A stretch of 58,790 nucleotides of DNA, from positions 1 to 58,790 of the forward strand of contig DASVBS010000024.1 of the NCBI GenBank assembly GCA_036375715.1, written 5' to 3'. Positions within the stretch are counted from its first letter, which is position 1. The number at the start of each line of letters is the position of its first letter. The stretch comes from Longimicrobiaceae bacterium. Its GTDB lineage: Bacteria > Gemmatimonadota > Gemmatimonadetes > Longimicrobiales > Longimicrobiaceae. Made by a program: the position numbers and the translations under genes. This document shows, one piece after another, positions 1-8,754 of the stretch. The notes under the pieces are model-generated. The model had not been told where the DNA came from, did no database searches, and worked only from the letters and a program-made list of their open reading frames with translations.

Positions 1-1089
1 GGCGAAGTCGTGGGGTTCGTCGGCCGCAACGGGGCGGGCAAGAGCACCCTGCTGAAGATCCTCTCGCGCATCACGGAGCCCACCCGGGGTGAGGTGCGGC
101 TGCGGGGACGCGTTGGCTCGCTGCTGGAGGTCGGCACCGGCTTCCACCCCGAGCTCTCGGGTCGAGAGAACGTCTATCTCAACGGCGCGATCCTCGGCAT
201 GAGGCGGGTGGAGATCAACCGTAAGTTCGACGAAATCGTCGACTTCGCGGAGATCGGCCAGTTCATCGACACCCCGGTGAAGCACTACTCGAGCGGGATG
301 TATGTGCGTCTCGCCTTTGCGGTAGCCGCTCACCTCGAGCCCGAGATCCTCATTGTCGACGAGGTTCTTTCGGTGGGCGACGCGAGCTTCCAGCGCAAAT
401 GCATCGGGAAGATGAGCGACGTCGCGGGCCATGGTCGCACGGTGCTCTTCGTAAGCCACAACATGACGGCGGTACAGGCGCTCTGCAGCCGCGTGATCGT
501 GCTCCAGGCGGGAGAGATGGTGGCGGACACCACCCCCACCGCTGCGGTGCGTGCCTACATGGAAAGTGTGAGCGACGCGATACTGCGGCCGATCGCGACC
601 CGGGAGGACCGGAAAGGCGATGGATCGTTCCGGTTTACGGATTTCTGGCTAGAGGATGAGCGGGGTGAGCGGATCGACCAGGCAATTCTGGGCCAGACGG
701 TGAGGCTCTGCGCCAGCTTCACGGCCCAGCGGTCGAGCGAGCGCTTGCACGTGGCGATGAATATCTGGGAGGAACCCGGAAACTCTCTGATCAACTGCGA
801 CTCCACCGATCGGGGCGCCATCTTCGACCGGGTTCCGCGCGAAGGGGTCGTCTGCTGCGAGATCGAGCGCCTGCCGCTGAAGCCCGGGCGATATTTTGGC
901 AACCTCTTCGCGAGGATGGGAGGTGACGTTGCGGATTGGATCGAGGGAGCCTTCTGCTTCGACGTCACCGACGGAGATTTCTACGGAACCGGCAAGGTCC
1001 TCAGCCGCGGTAAGTTCCTCGTGCAACACGACTGGGGGTTGAGGCCCGAGGTGCCCGCTTTCGCCAGCTTGCCCGAGCTCGTCCCCTGA
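1..1089 (+). CDS. Polysaccharide ABC transporter ATP-binding subunit (Wzt-like), 5' truncated
   Basis: The frame is open from the first base, so the start lies outside the window. Visible motifs are Walker A (GRNGAGKST), an ABC signature ([12 protein letters not shown]), Walker B ([13 protein letters not shown]) and the H-loop (FVSHN). The C-terminal ~170 residues after the ATPase resemble the beta-sandwich substrate-recognition domain of Wzt proteins. The family powers export of finished lipid-linked polysaccharide across the inner membrane together with a Wzm permease, which would be expected just upstream. It is followed 13 bp later by a glycosyltransferase. Function is confident; which polymer it exports is inferred from context. 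Confidence 0.93.
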   Translation, partial: GEVVGFVGRNGAGKSTLLKILSRITEPTRGEVRLRGRVGSLLEVGTGFHPELSGRENVYLNGAILGMRRVEINRKFDEIVDFAEIGQFIDTPVKHYSSGMYVRLAFAVAAHLEPEILIVDEVLSVGDASFQRKCIGKMSDVAGHGRTVLFVSHNMTAVQALCSRVIVLQAGEMVADTTPTAAVRAYMESVSDAILRPIATREDRKGDGSFRFTDFWLEDERGERIDQAILGQTVRLCASFTAQRSSERLHVAMNIWEEPGNSLINCDSTDRGAIFDRVPREGVVCCEIERLPLKPGRYFGNLFARMGGDVADWIEGAFCFDVTDGDFYGTGKVLSRGKFLVQHDWGLRPEVPAFASLPELVP

Positions 1090-1102
1090 ACCGCTCGGAC
1101 CC

Positions 1103-2056
1103 ATGCAGCTGAGCGTCATCATCCCCTGCCTGAACGCCGGAGAGACGATCCGGACCCAGCTCGAGGCGCTGGCGAGGCAGCATTGGAGCGGGGACTGGGA
1201 GGTGATCGTCGCCGACAACGGCTCCACGGACGATACGCGATCGATCGCCGCGAGCTACGCGAGTCGGATCCCGTCATTGCGTGTCGTCGATGCCTCCCAG
1301 CGGCGCGGCAGCGCCTATGCGCGAAACGCGGGCGTGAGGGCTGCCCAAGGGCGCTCCATCGCATTCTGTGACGCGGACGATGAAGTGGCGGACGGCTGGG
1401 TCGCTGCCATCGGAGCAGCCTTGCAGCATCATGAACTGGTGGCGTCGCGGTTCGATGGAAGCAGGCTGAATTCAACCAAGAAGCTCGGCGTGCCACAGCA
1501 GCATGGCCTGGATCGGCTGTGGTATTCGCCATTCCTTCCGCACGCAGGCGGCTGTGGGTTGGGGGTCCAGCGAGGCCTTCACGAGAGGATCGGTGGATTC
1601 GACGAGTCGCTCCCTCGCCTCATGGATACAGACTACTGTATCCGCGCTCAGCTTGCCGGGGCCAGCCTTCACTTCGTTCCTGATGCGCTCGTTCATGTGC
1701 GGATGAGGGAGACCGGGCGCGAGCTGTTTCGCCAGACACGCATCTGGGCCCGGTATAATACTCTCCTACACGCACGATATAAGAACCCCGGCGAGCAAGT
1801 TCCGGGAGCTTGGCGCCTGTACTGGGGGGAATGGATCAAGCTGGCCTGGGCAGTCCCAAAGCTGCGACGGAGAGACGGGCGTTTGTGGTGGATGTCCAGA
1901 CTAGGTTGGCAAGTCGGCATGCTCCAGGGAAGCATTGCCTATCGCCTGCCGCCGATCGTCTTTCTCCCACGTACACGGCCGGCACACGAACCGGCGCCGG
2001 AATCCTCGGCCGGTGGAAGTGCTGGCGCTCTTGGAGACCAGGCCGCACTTCGATGA
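1103..2056 (+). CDS. Family 2 glycosyltransferase
   Basis: A 317-residue GT-A fold transferase. The N-terminus reads LSVIIPCLNAGETIRTQLEAL, followed by ADNGSTDDT (nucleotide binding) and FCDADDEVADGW, which supplies the DxD-like metal site. A later GGFDESLPRLMDTDYCIR segment is the usual acceptor-side motif with the catalytic acid. It would add one sugar to a lipid-linked repeat unit at the cytosolic face. Its TGA overlaps the ATG of the deacetylase, so the two are probably translationally coupled. The specific sugar cannot be read from the sequence. Confidence 0.9.
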   Translation: MQLSVIIPCLNAGETIRTQLEALARQHWSGDWEVIVADNGSTDDTRSIAASYASRIPSLRVVDASQRRGSAYARNAGVRAAQGRSIAFCDADDEVADGWVAAIGAALQHHELVASRFDGSRLNSTKKLGVPQQHGLDRLWYSPFLPHAGGCGLGVQRGLHERIGGFDESLPRLMDTDYCIRAQLAGASLHFVPDALVHVRMRETGRELFRQTRIWARYNTLLHARYKNPGEQVPGAWRLYWGEWIKLAWAVPKLRRRDGRLWWMSRLGWQVGMLQGSIAYRLPPIVFLPRTRPAHEPAPESSAGGSAGALGDQAALR

Positions 2057-2832
2057 TGCGCGGAGTACGAAAAGCAGTTCGCCGTCGAGGGCATCGCCTA
2101 CTCGCGCGAGTGTGTGGGACAATCGTGCGAGTCGACACCTTGGATGAGCTGGTGGCTCTCACCTTCGACGATGGGCCAGATCCGGAGTCGACTCCTCAGT
2201 TACTAGACCTGCTCGCACGGCATGGAGCGCGGGCCACTTTCTTCATGATTGGAGAACGGGCCGCGGCGCATCCAGAACTCGTGAGCCGCGTCGCTTCGCA
2301 AGGCCACGCCATCGCCAATCACAGCTGGAATCATCCTCGGTTCGTGAATCTGTCGGCTAGCGAGAGGCGCAATCAAGTCGAACGATGCGAGTGGGCACTT
2401 GCTCCCTACGGGGTGAGAATGTTCCGCGCACCGTACGGCATTCAGAGCGTGGCATCCCATCTGTCGCTGTTTGCGGCGGGCTTCCCAAGCATAGGGTGGA
2501 ATGTCGATCTCGATGACTGGATGCCCCACGATTCCGGCTGGTTTGTGCAGCGCCTTCTGCAGGTGAATACGCGAGGCAGCATAGTCCTGCTACACGATTC
2601 ATTGTACAGGGCAAGACATCCCGAGGCTGCAGACCGGAAGCCTCTTTTCGACGGGTTGGATACGGCGCTGGGAATGCTCCGTCCGCGCGTGGAATTCGTA
2701 ACGGTTCCGGAACTATTGAAGAGTGGGCGCGCTGTGAAAACCGCGTGGATACGCCATGACGACTCGCCGCGTCGATCGGCGGGGCAGGCAACAGCAATTC
2801 CTGGCACGAGCAACCATTCGGGCGTGCGATGA
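2053..2832 (+). CDS. Polysaccharide deacetylase (CE4/NodB-type)
   Basis: The start is placed at the ATG overlapping the previous stop (ATGA), giving 259 residues; the frame is open further upstream but that part is out of family register. The NodB motifs are present: LTFDDGPD with the catalytic and metal-binding aspartates (D39, D40) and HSWNH (H90, H94) completing the metal triad. A third conserved block (FRAPYG) follows. CE4 enzymes remove N-acetyl or O-acetyl groups from glycans. No signal peptide is obvious, so it may act on a cytosolic lipid-linked intermediate. A second, separate deacetylase is at 56360-57307. Confidence 0.88.
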   Translation: MMRGVRKAVRRRGHRLLARVCGTIVRVDTLDELVALTFDDGPDPESTPQLLDLLARHGARATFFMIGERAAAHPELVSRVASQGHAIANHSWNHPRFVNLSASERRNQVERCEWALAPYGVRMFRAPYGIQSVASHLSLFAAGFPSIGWNVDLDDWMPHDSGWFVQRLLQVNTRGSIVLLHDSLYRARHPEAADRKPLFDGLDTALGMLRPRVEFVTVPELLKSGRAVKTAWIRHDDSPRRSAGQATAIPGTSNHSGVR

Positions 2833-4673
2833 TGAAGATTCTGGGGATATCCGCGTTCTACCACGATTCAGCGGCCGCGCTTCTGGTGGATGGGGAAATC
2901 GTCGCGGCCGCGCAGGAGGAGCGATTTACCCGCAGGAAGCAGGATGCGCGGTTCCCCCACGCCGCTGTTGCGTACTGCCTTGCAGAGGGCGGTATTGATG
3001 CTTCCGCCCTGGACTACGTCGTGTTCTATGAGAAGCCCTTGGCGAAGTTTGAACGGCTACTCGCGACGTACCGTGCGTTCGCACCCGAGGGCTGGGAGTC
3101 ATTCCGGCTGGCCCTGCCGCTCTGGGCGAACGAGAAGCTGGATCTACCCGGTGAGATCCGTGCCGCGCTTCGCACATACTCCGGGCCGCTGCTCTTCACG
3201 GACCATCATGAATCCCATGCTGCTAGCGCGTTCTTTCCGTCGCCTTTTGAAGGGGCAGCGATTCTGACTCTGGACGCGGTCGGCGAATGGGGGACCAGCT
3301 CGCTCGGGACCGGGCAGGGCAACCGGATTTCTCTGAGCCACGAGATGCGATTCCCGCATTCGCTGGGAATGCTCTATTCCGCATTCACCTACTACACGGG
3401 CTTCAAGGTGAACTCGGGAGAGTACAAGCTGATGGGCCTCGCGCCCTACGGCGTGCCGCGCTTCGTGGACACGATCCTCGATCGGATGGTGGAGCTCCGG
3501 GACGACGGCTCCATCTGGATGGATATGTCCTACTTCAACTATTGCCAGGGACTCACCATGACCTCGGAGCACTTTCACGAGCTCTTTGGCGGTCCGCCCC
3601 GTCGTCCCGAGAGCCCGATTACCCAGAAAGAAATGGACTTGGCGGCGTCGATCCAGATGGTATGCGAGGAGGTAGTACTTCGGGCGTCGCGGCATGTCCA
3701 CCGGCTCACCGGGATGCGGAACCTAGTACTCTCCGGCGGAGTGGCCCTTAACTGTGTTGCCAACGGGCGGATCCTACGTGAGGGTCCTTTCGAGCGGATC
3801 TGGGTGCAACCCGCCGCCGGGGATGCCGGCGGGGCCCTGGGAGCCGCTCTCCTCGTGTGGCATCATTACCTGAAGCGGCCGCGGGCGGCTGCTCCGAGTG
3901 ACAGTCAACAGGGATCGCTGCTGGGTCCCGCGTTCAGCAACGACGACATTGGCGTCTTCCTGGACTCCGTCGGGGCGCGCTATGAACTCTTGAGCGAATC
4001 GGCCCTGCTGGATCGAGTGGCGCGACTTCTCGATGACGAGAAGATCATTGGCTGGTTCCACGGGCGGATGGAGTACGGTCCGCGAGCGCTGGGTTCGCGG
4101 AGCATAATCGGGGACGCGCGCTCGCCGCGGATGCAGCGCGTGATGAACCTGAAGATCAAATTTCGCGAATCATTCCGGCCTTTTGCTCCGTGCGTGTTAC
4201 GCGAGCACGCGAGCGAAGTCTTCGAGATGCAACCGGAAGAGGAGAGCCCGTACATGCTGGTCGTGGCACCGGTACGCGACCGGTGGAGAATACCCCTCGA
4301 TGCCGATGCGCGTCGGAAAATGACCGACCCCGATCTCCGCATTCGCGTGTCTGTACCACGCTCCACGCTTCCTGCCATCACGCACGTGGATTATTCGGCT
4401 CGAATCCAGACAGTGGATGCCGAACGGTACGGCCGGTACTACCGGCTCATGAAGCGTTTCTATGAGCTCACCGGGTGCCCGGTTATCGTCAATACGAGCT
4501 TCAATATTCGCGGGGAGCCAATCGTGTGTTCGCCCGAAGATGCATACCGCTGCTTCATGGGAACCGATATCGACTGCCTCGTTCTGGAGAACTACCTGCT
4601 AATGAAGGAAGATCAGCCAGCCGAGGCGCGGATAGACGCTGAAGCCTATCGAGCACAGTTCACCTTGGATTGA
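2829..4673 (+). CDS. Carbamoyltransferase (NodU/CmcH family)
   Basis: A full-length 614-residue NodU/TobZ-type enzyme. The N-terminal Kae1-like part begins ILGISAFYHDSAAALL and carries the metal-binding cluster DHHESHA (H126, H127, H130). The C-terminal YrdC-related part has GRMEYGPRALGSRSI and NTSFNIRGEPIV. The family forms carbamoyl-adenylate from carbamoyl phosphate and ATP and transfers the carbamoyl group to a sugar hydroxyl. It overlaps the deacetylase by ATGA and precedes an SxtJ/DUF5989-type protein and an SGNH hydrolase, a combination seen in many glycan loci. It predicts carbamoylated sugar in the product. Confidence 0.95.
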   Translation: MMKILGISAFYHDSAAALLVDGEIVAAAQEERFTRRKQDARFPHAAVAYCLAEGGIDASALDYVVFYEKPLAKFERLLATYRAFAPEGWESFRLALPLWANEKLDLPGEIRAALRTYSGPLLFTDHHESHAASAFFPSPFEGAAILTLDAVGEWGTSSLGTGQGNRISLSHEMRFPHSLGMLYSAFTYYTGFKVNSGEYKLMGLAPYGVPRFVDTILDRMVELRDDGSIWMDMSYFNYCQGLTMTSEHFHELFGGPPRRPESPITQKEMDLAASIQMVCEEVVLRASRHVHRLTGMRNLVLSGGVALNCVANGRILREGPFERIWVQPAAGDAGGALGAALLVWHHYLKRPRAAAPSDSQQGSLLGPAFSNDDIGVFLDSVGARYELLSESALLDRVARLLDDEKIIGWFHGRMEYGPRALGSRSIIGDARSPRMQRVMNLKIKFRESFRPFAPCVLREHASEVFEMQPEEESPYMLVVAPVRDRWRIPLDADARRKMTDPDLRIRVSVPRSTLPAITHVDYSARIQTVDAERYGRYYRLMKRFYELTGCPVIVNTSFNIRGEPIVCSPEDAYRCFMGTDIDCLVLENYLLMKEDQPAEARIDAEAYRAQFTLD

Positions 4674-4676
4674 CTT

Positions 4677-5246
4677 ATGGCGACCCTGATCCTTCCACCG
4701 CATCCGCGCACTGCTTTGCTGCGCGGGTTCGGAGTGGCGCTGGGCCTCATTGTATTGCTGATTGTCAGTCTCTTGGCTCTCGCGGTCGGCTCTTTGCCAG
4801 GTGTTCTGTCCGGAATCGCCCTGGGCCTGATAGTCGCCGTGATCGGCGTCGTTTCGCCACGTCTGTCTTTCCGCCTCTACAGGACTTGGAATCGCGCCGC
4901 CGCGGCTTACGCGCGGTTCGCGCAGTCCGCGGTGCTCCTGATCTCCTTCCACATCTTGATGCGAGGGGCCCGACACGCCGACAGATCCCTGCACTTGTCA
5001 CGGACCCCGAATGGTGAGTCTGCGTGGGTGCGACGGGAGACGGTTCCGCCCGGAGCCTACCCCAGCCTCGACGCGTCGCCGTCGCAATCCGAGGAAGACT
5101 CATCTTGGATCTCGAGCCTTGTTCGTTGGGCGGCGCGTCCCGGCCATCGGTGGTCGTATTGGCTGCTTCCCCACCTGCTGGTGCTGAGGATCCTCGAAAC
5201 AGAAGCCGCTGACGATTATCCCGGCGGAATCTACACCCTCTATTAG
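4677..5246 (+). CDS. Small membrane protein, SxtJ-like and DUF5989-like fusion
   Basis: A 189-residue protein directly after the carbamoyltransferase. Residues ~12-60 form two hydrophobic helices. A segment RLYRTWNRAAAAYARFAQSAVLLISFHILM follows in three short pieces of SxtJ character, ending in WVRRE. The C-terminal ~40 residues (RWSYWLLPHLLVL...IYTLY) look like the short DUF5989 protein that is usually a separate gene beside carbamoyltransferases. I read it as a fusion of the two. The role is unknown; the constant pairing with NodU-type enzymes suggests membrane docking. The family assignment is from memory of the motifs. Confidence 0.72.
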   Translation: MATLILPPHPRTALLRGFGVALGLIVLLIVSLLALAVGSLPGVLSGIALGLIVAVIGVVSPRLSFRLYRTWNRAAAAYARFAQSAVLLISFHILMRGARHADRSLHLSRTPNGESAWVRRETVPPGAYPSLDASPSQSEEDSSWISSLVRWAARPGHRWSYWLLPHLLVLRILETEAADDYPGGIYTLY

Positions 5247-5255
5247 CATCCACCT

Positions 5256-6335
5256 GTGGCCATAGCCCCTGTTATCAAAATCGGGCTGGGCGGCCTCGTC
5301 GCACTGGCTCTGCTCGCGCCGATCGCGCTCCTGGCAGCTCCTTTCATGCTTGTCTCAGGGCTTGCGAGGTGGATCGCCCGGCAAATCGAGCCGCGAGTGG
5401 TGGGCTGGCAGCAGATCATGACCTTCGATCCCGCTCTGGGATGGCGCCCGGCCCCTGCACTGGACACACACTGCCTGTCCGAACCTTACGGCGAGATCTT
5501 CCACGTGACGACCGACCAGCACGGTTGGCGGGGGAGGCGTAGCCTCGCGGCGAGTCGCATCGTGGTGTTGGGAGATTCGTTTGCCTTCGGGTATGGCGTA
5601 GATGACGAAGACTGCTTTACCGCGGCGCTGTCGGAACACCCGACAAAAGCGGTCGGAGCTCCCGGCTACAATATGGTGCAGGAGCTCATCCTTCTGCGCG
5701 AGATTGCCCCTCTGATCCGAGGCAAGCTGGTTGTCTGGTTCGTCTACGTGGGGAATGACCTGTTCGACAATCTGAATCCCACCATGACCGGGTATCGCAC
5801 GCCGTTCCTGGCGCAGTCGCCGGCGACCGGAGCGTGGGAGATGGTGACGCGACACCTGCGCCCCGAGCGGGTTCTCCACAACGCCGATGTCCTTCACCGG
5901 CAACATCGGGAGATGCTCGGTCACACATACTGCTCCACCCGTCTCACTGAACGGGCGTTTTCTGCCTGTCGCCACCTTTTGAACGAGGGAAGCCGCATCT
6001 GTCGAGAGGCCGGCGCCCGGCTGGTGGTGCTCACGCTTCCGGACCATTTCGAGCTCAGTAAGGGGGGACTGCGGCGGCTCCGGTCGTACAGTGCGCAGCC
6101 CGAGTCGTTCGACCCCGACCTGCCTCACAAGCGGGTCCGGCAGATCTGCGACGAACTCGGTGTCGAGTGCCTTTCGGCCCGGCATGCACTTCGGGCCAGC
6201 GACTACAACGCTGGCGACCGCCACTGGACTCCGGCCGGCCATCGCAGGGTCGCCGAGCTGATCCGCGGGATCGCACGGAGTGCCAGCGAGTCCTCGACCG
6301 GTCACGAGCGGCAACAGGCTGTTGCGGCGCTCTGA
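5256..6335 (+). CDS. SGNH/GDSL-family hydrolase, membrane anchored
   Basis: It starts at a GTG 9 bp after the preceding stop. An N-terminal hydrophobic helix (residues ~8-37) anchors the protein. The SGNH blocks follow: VVLGDSFAFGYG with the nucleophile S108, a block III-like YVGNDLFDN, and DRHWTPAGH near residue 325 giving the catalytic Asp and His. The family includes O-acyl esterases and acyltransferase partners acting on glycans. Beside a carbamoyltransferase and SxtJ-like protein it probably trims or installs an acyl group on the polymer outside the membrane. The exact reaction is not known. Confidence 0.85.
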   Translation: MAIAPVIKIGLGGLVALALLAPIALLAAPFMLVSGLARWIARQIEPRVVGWQQIMTFDPALGWRPAPALDTHCLSEPYGEIFHVTTDQHGWRGRRSLAASRIVVLGDSFAFGYGVDDEDCFTAALSEHPTKAVGAPGYNMVQELILLREIAPLIRGKLVVWFVYVGNDLFDNLNPTMTGYRTPFLAQSPATGAWEMVTRHLRPERVLHNADVLHRQHREMLGHTYCSTRLTERAFSACRHLLNEGSRICREAGARLVVLTLPDHFELSKGGLRRLRSYSAQPESFDPDLPHKRVRQICDELGVECLSARHALRASDYNAGDRHWTPAGHRRVAELIRGIARSASESSTGHERQQAVAAL

Positions 6336-6417
6336 TCATCTTGGACGTATTGGGCTGACCCTCACACGGCCGACAGCGCTCCAGGGCGGATCCGGGAAGG
6401 AAATAACGGCGCTTCCT

Positions 6418-7686
6418 GTGGGCCTGGTGGTGTGGCTGGTGGTGGTGCTGCTCTGGCTGGTGGCGACCCCCTCGGGATCGGGCAATGCCCGGCTGGAGCT
6501 GACCCTCCCGGGGAAGCCGCGTGAAATCGTCGGCAACTTTCTGCTCCTGGCTCCGTTGGCCATAGTCTGGGCCACGACTATGGTCAGCGGTGGTTGGGGC
6601 GGACCGATAATTCGGCTAGGGGCAGGACTGGCGATTATCAGCAGTGCTATCGAGTTGGCGCAGGGAGTATTGCCTATGATCGGGCGGGTCGTCTCGCCCT
6701 ATGACGTCCTTCTCAACGTCTCCGGTGGATTGATCGCGGCTGTGGCCGCGATGTGGCTGAAGCAGCGCCGGTACAGGGCGCGTCCGATACTCGCAGCCCT
6801 CGCAGCGGTCCTCTTCCTCACAATACTCGCCTCAATGGTCCACGCTAACCGGACTGCCTCGGTTCTGTTCCGCCTCCGAGGCTGGAATCCAGAATACGCG
6901 GTGGCGGTTGGTGATGAGGTGGGTGGGCGACGGGCGTACGATGGTCGGGTGAGCAACGCGACGATTTGCGCCGGGAGAGCAGATGAGAGAATCTGCCTCG
7001 GGGCTGGTGCCGGGCAGGGGCGGCGCCGGCGTTTGGCGGACCTGGCAGAGCGGACCCAGTTCGTCGAGGTGGCCGCCGACGTGGTGGCGCGGTCGGAGGT
7101 GCAATTCGGCCCGACCCGAATCGTGACGTTCTCACAGAACCGTTCTCTTCGCAATCTGACCCTCGGACAGCAGTGGCGGGCGCTGGTCTTCCGCGCGCGC
7201 ACCCTGCGTAGCGGTCCGAACGGCAACCGGCTCGAGTTCTACTTGCCCGATGCAATTCGTGCCGGTACCCGCGCCCACGTTTCCGCCACCTATGATCGCG
7301 GGCTGATCACTATGAGCTCCCGTAGCGAGGCTGAAGTCGTTAGCGCCGCGTATCCGACCGACCTCCTGTCCAGCTGGTGGCTCGTTCGTCCACGCAAGCG
7401 GCCAGTCGAGCCCCGCCACCTTACATTGGCCAGCAGCGTCGGTGCGCTCGTCCTGTTCTTACCAGTTGGGCTCGCGGTATCCGGCGCGTTGTCGCTGCCA
7501 CGTGTGCTTTCCCTGCTGACCGCCGCAGGTGCGGCAGTGGGGATGCTCTACCTGCTCAACGGCTTGGTCGGCGCGGTCGCCGCGCCCCAGGGCGCACTGT
7601 TGGTGGCAGCAGCGGCGATGATGGGATCCTGGACGGCAACGTTGTACTGGCGACCCCGCCTGCGGGCGAGGAGAGGCGGAAGATGA
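6418..7686 (+). CDS. VanZ-family membrane protein fused to a LamG/concanavalin-like domain
   Basis: The start is uncertain. A GTG at 6418 just before the first helix gives 422 residues; the frame is open back to a GTG at 6280 that would overlap the SGNH gene. The first ~110 residues have VanZ-like helices with NFLLLAPLA, IELAQGV and SPYDVLLNVSGG. A soluble ~180-residue domain follows (TFSQNRSLRNLTLGQQW, FRARTL, then AHVSATYD), which reads like a LamG jelly-roll. Two more helices close the protein. LamG folds bind glycans, so it may contact the exported polymer. No function is established for VanZ in such loci. Confidence 0.75.
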   Translation: MGLVVWLVVVLLWLVATPSGSGNARLELTLPGKPREIVGNFLLLAPLAIVWATTMVSGGWGGPIIRLGAGLAIISSAIELAQGVLPMIGRVVSPYDVLLNVSGGLIAAVAAMWLKQRRYRARPILAALAAVLFLTILASMVHANRTASVLFRLRGWNPEYAVAVGDEVGGRRAYDGRVSNATICAGRADERICLGAGAGQGRRRRLADLAERTQFVEVAADVVARSEVQFGPTRIVTFSQNRSLRNLTLGQQWRALVFRARTLRSGPNGNRLEFYLPDAIRAGTRAHVSATYDRGLITMSSRSEAEVVSAAYPTDLLSSWWLVRPRKRPVEPRHLTLASSVGALVLFLPVGLAVSGALSLPRVLSLLTAAGAAVGMLYLLNGLVGAVAAPQGALLVAAAAMMGSWTATLYWRPRLRARRGGR

Positions 7687-8729
7687 AAACGGTGACGATG
7701 GGCCTACCGATCTACAAGCGCTTGGAGTATCTGCCCCAGGTCCTGCCCATCATCGAGGCTCAGGACTACCCGGCCATCGATCTGCTGGTTTCCGATAACG
7801 GCACCAACGGGAGCCGGGTGCGTGAGATAGTGGAACAACATTATTCACGCCCCTTCCGCTTCCGGCAGAATCCGGTCACCGTCGATATCAACCAGCACTT
7901 CAACCAGCTCGTCGCCGAAGCGACGGGCGAGTACTTCGTCCTTCTCTGCGATGACGACGAGATCAGCCCCAATTACGTCTCGGAGCTGGTGGCGCTGCTC
8001 GAGCGCCATCCCGACATCGACGTAGCCTTCTCGCGACAGGAATCAATCGACGAGCAGAGAACGCTCAAGGGCCGCTCGGTCGACGACCTTCCGGAGCGGG
8101 TCCCGGGCGACAAGTTCATGCTATTGCGAGCCAATTACAAGGTCTCTGGAATTCGCAATACCGTGACCCATCTGTCGCGCACCGTGCGGCTGCGCGAGTG
8201 CGGGGGATGGCCGACCTTCCCGCGGAGCATTTTCAGCGATGAAGCACTGGTCATGAAGCTCGCGCTCGGCCGAGACGTCGCTTTCAGCCGCGCCTGCGTG
8301 TTTCGCAACCGAGTATATCCGGCGAGCTTCGGTACGACGAGCAGCTGCCGCGATCTAGCGGCGGCGAGCCGGCAGTTCCTGCGCTTTGTCAACGATGGTC
8401 CCGAAGTAGTTGCATTTGCCGCTGCGCACCCACTCCGAGCTTCCGAATTGAGGAAGACCCTGAGCCGCTCCATCTGGTCCCAATACTACAGGGTATGGCG
8501 GTCCCGCTATCGGAGCCGTCTCCCCTATGTCGAATGGGTTCGCGCCGGCTTCGGCATGCCGCCGATTGCAGGATATTACGCTCGCCTCGCCTGGCCGCTG
8601 GCGCACTATTCGCTTCGCGCGCTCGCTCGATCAGCTTTGCCCGCGTCCTATCGCGCTCGCCGCCGTACAGGAGCCCGCGGGGGGAAGGACTCCAATTCCG
8701 CGGGTTTGCCTCCCGGACAGTCCGAATAG
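7683..8729 (+). CDS. Family 2 glycosyltransferase
   Basis: The start is the ATG overlapping the VanZ-LamG stop (ATGA), giving 348 residues; the open frame continues ~300 bp upstream but as a shadow of the VanZ-LamG gene. The GT-A features are VTMGLPIYKRLEYLPQVL, a VSDNGTNGS nucleotide-binding turn and LLCDDDEISPNYV as the metal-binding acidic cluster. The C-terminal half has several basic and aromatic segments but no clear membrane helix. It probably acts on a lipid-linked intermediate in the cytosol. Donor and acceptor are unknown. Confidence 0.88.
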   Translation: MKTVTMGLPIYKRLEYLPQVLPIIEAQDYPAIDLLVSDNGTNGSRVREIVEQHYSRPFRFRQNPVTVDINQHFNQLVAEATGEYFVLLCDDDEISPNYVSELVALLERHPDIDVAFSRQESIDEQRTLKGRSVDDLPERVPGDKFMLLRANYKVSGIRNTVTHLSRTVRLRECGGWPTFPRSIFSDEALVMKLALGRDVAFSRACVFRNRVYPASFGTTSSCRDLAAASRQFLRFVNDGPEVVAFAAAHPLRASELRKTLSRSIWSQYYRVWRSRYRSRLPYVEWVRAGFGMPPIAGYYARLAWPLAHYSLRALARSALPASYRARRRTGARGGKDSNSAGLPPGQSE

Positions 8730-8754
8730 CTTCAGACATACCCATGAGGGATTT

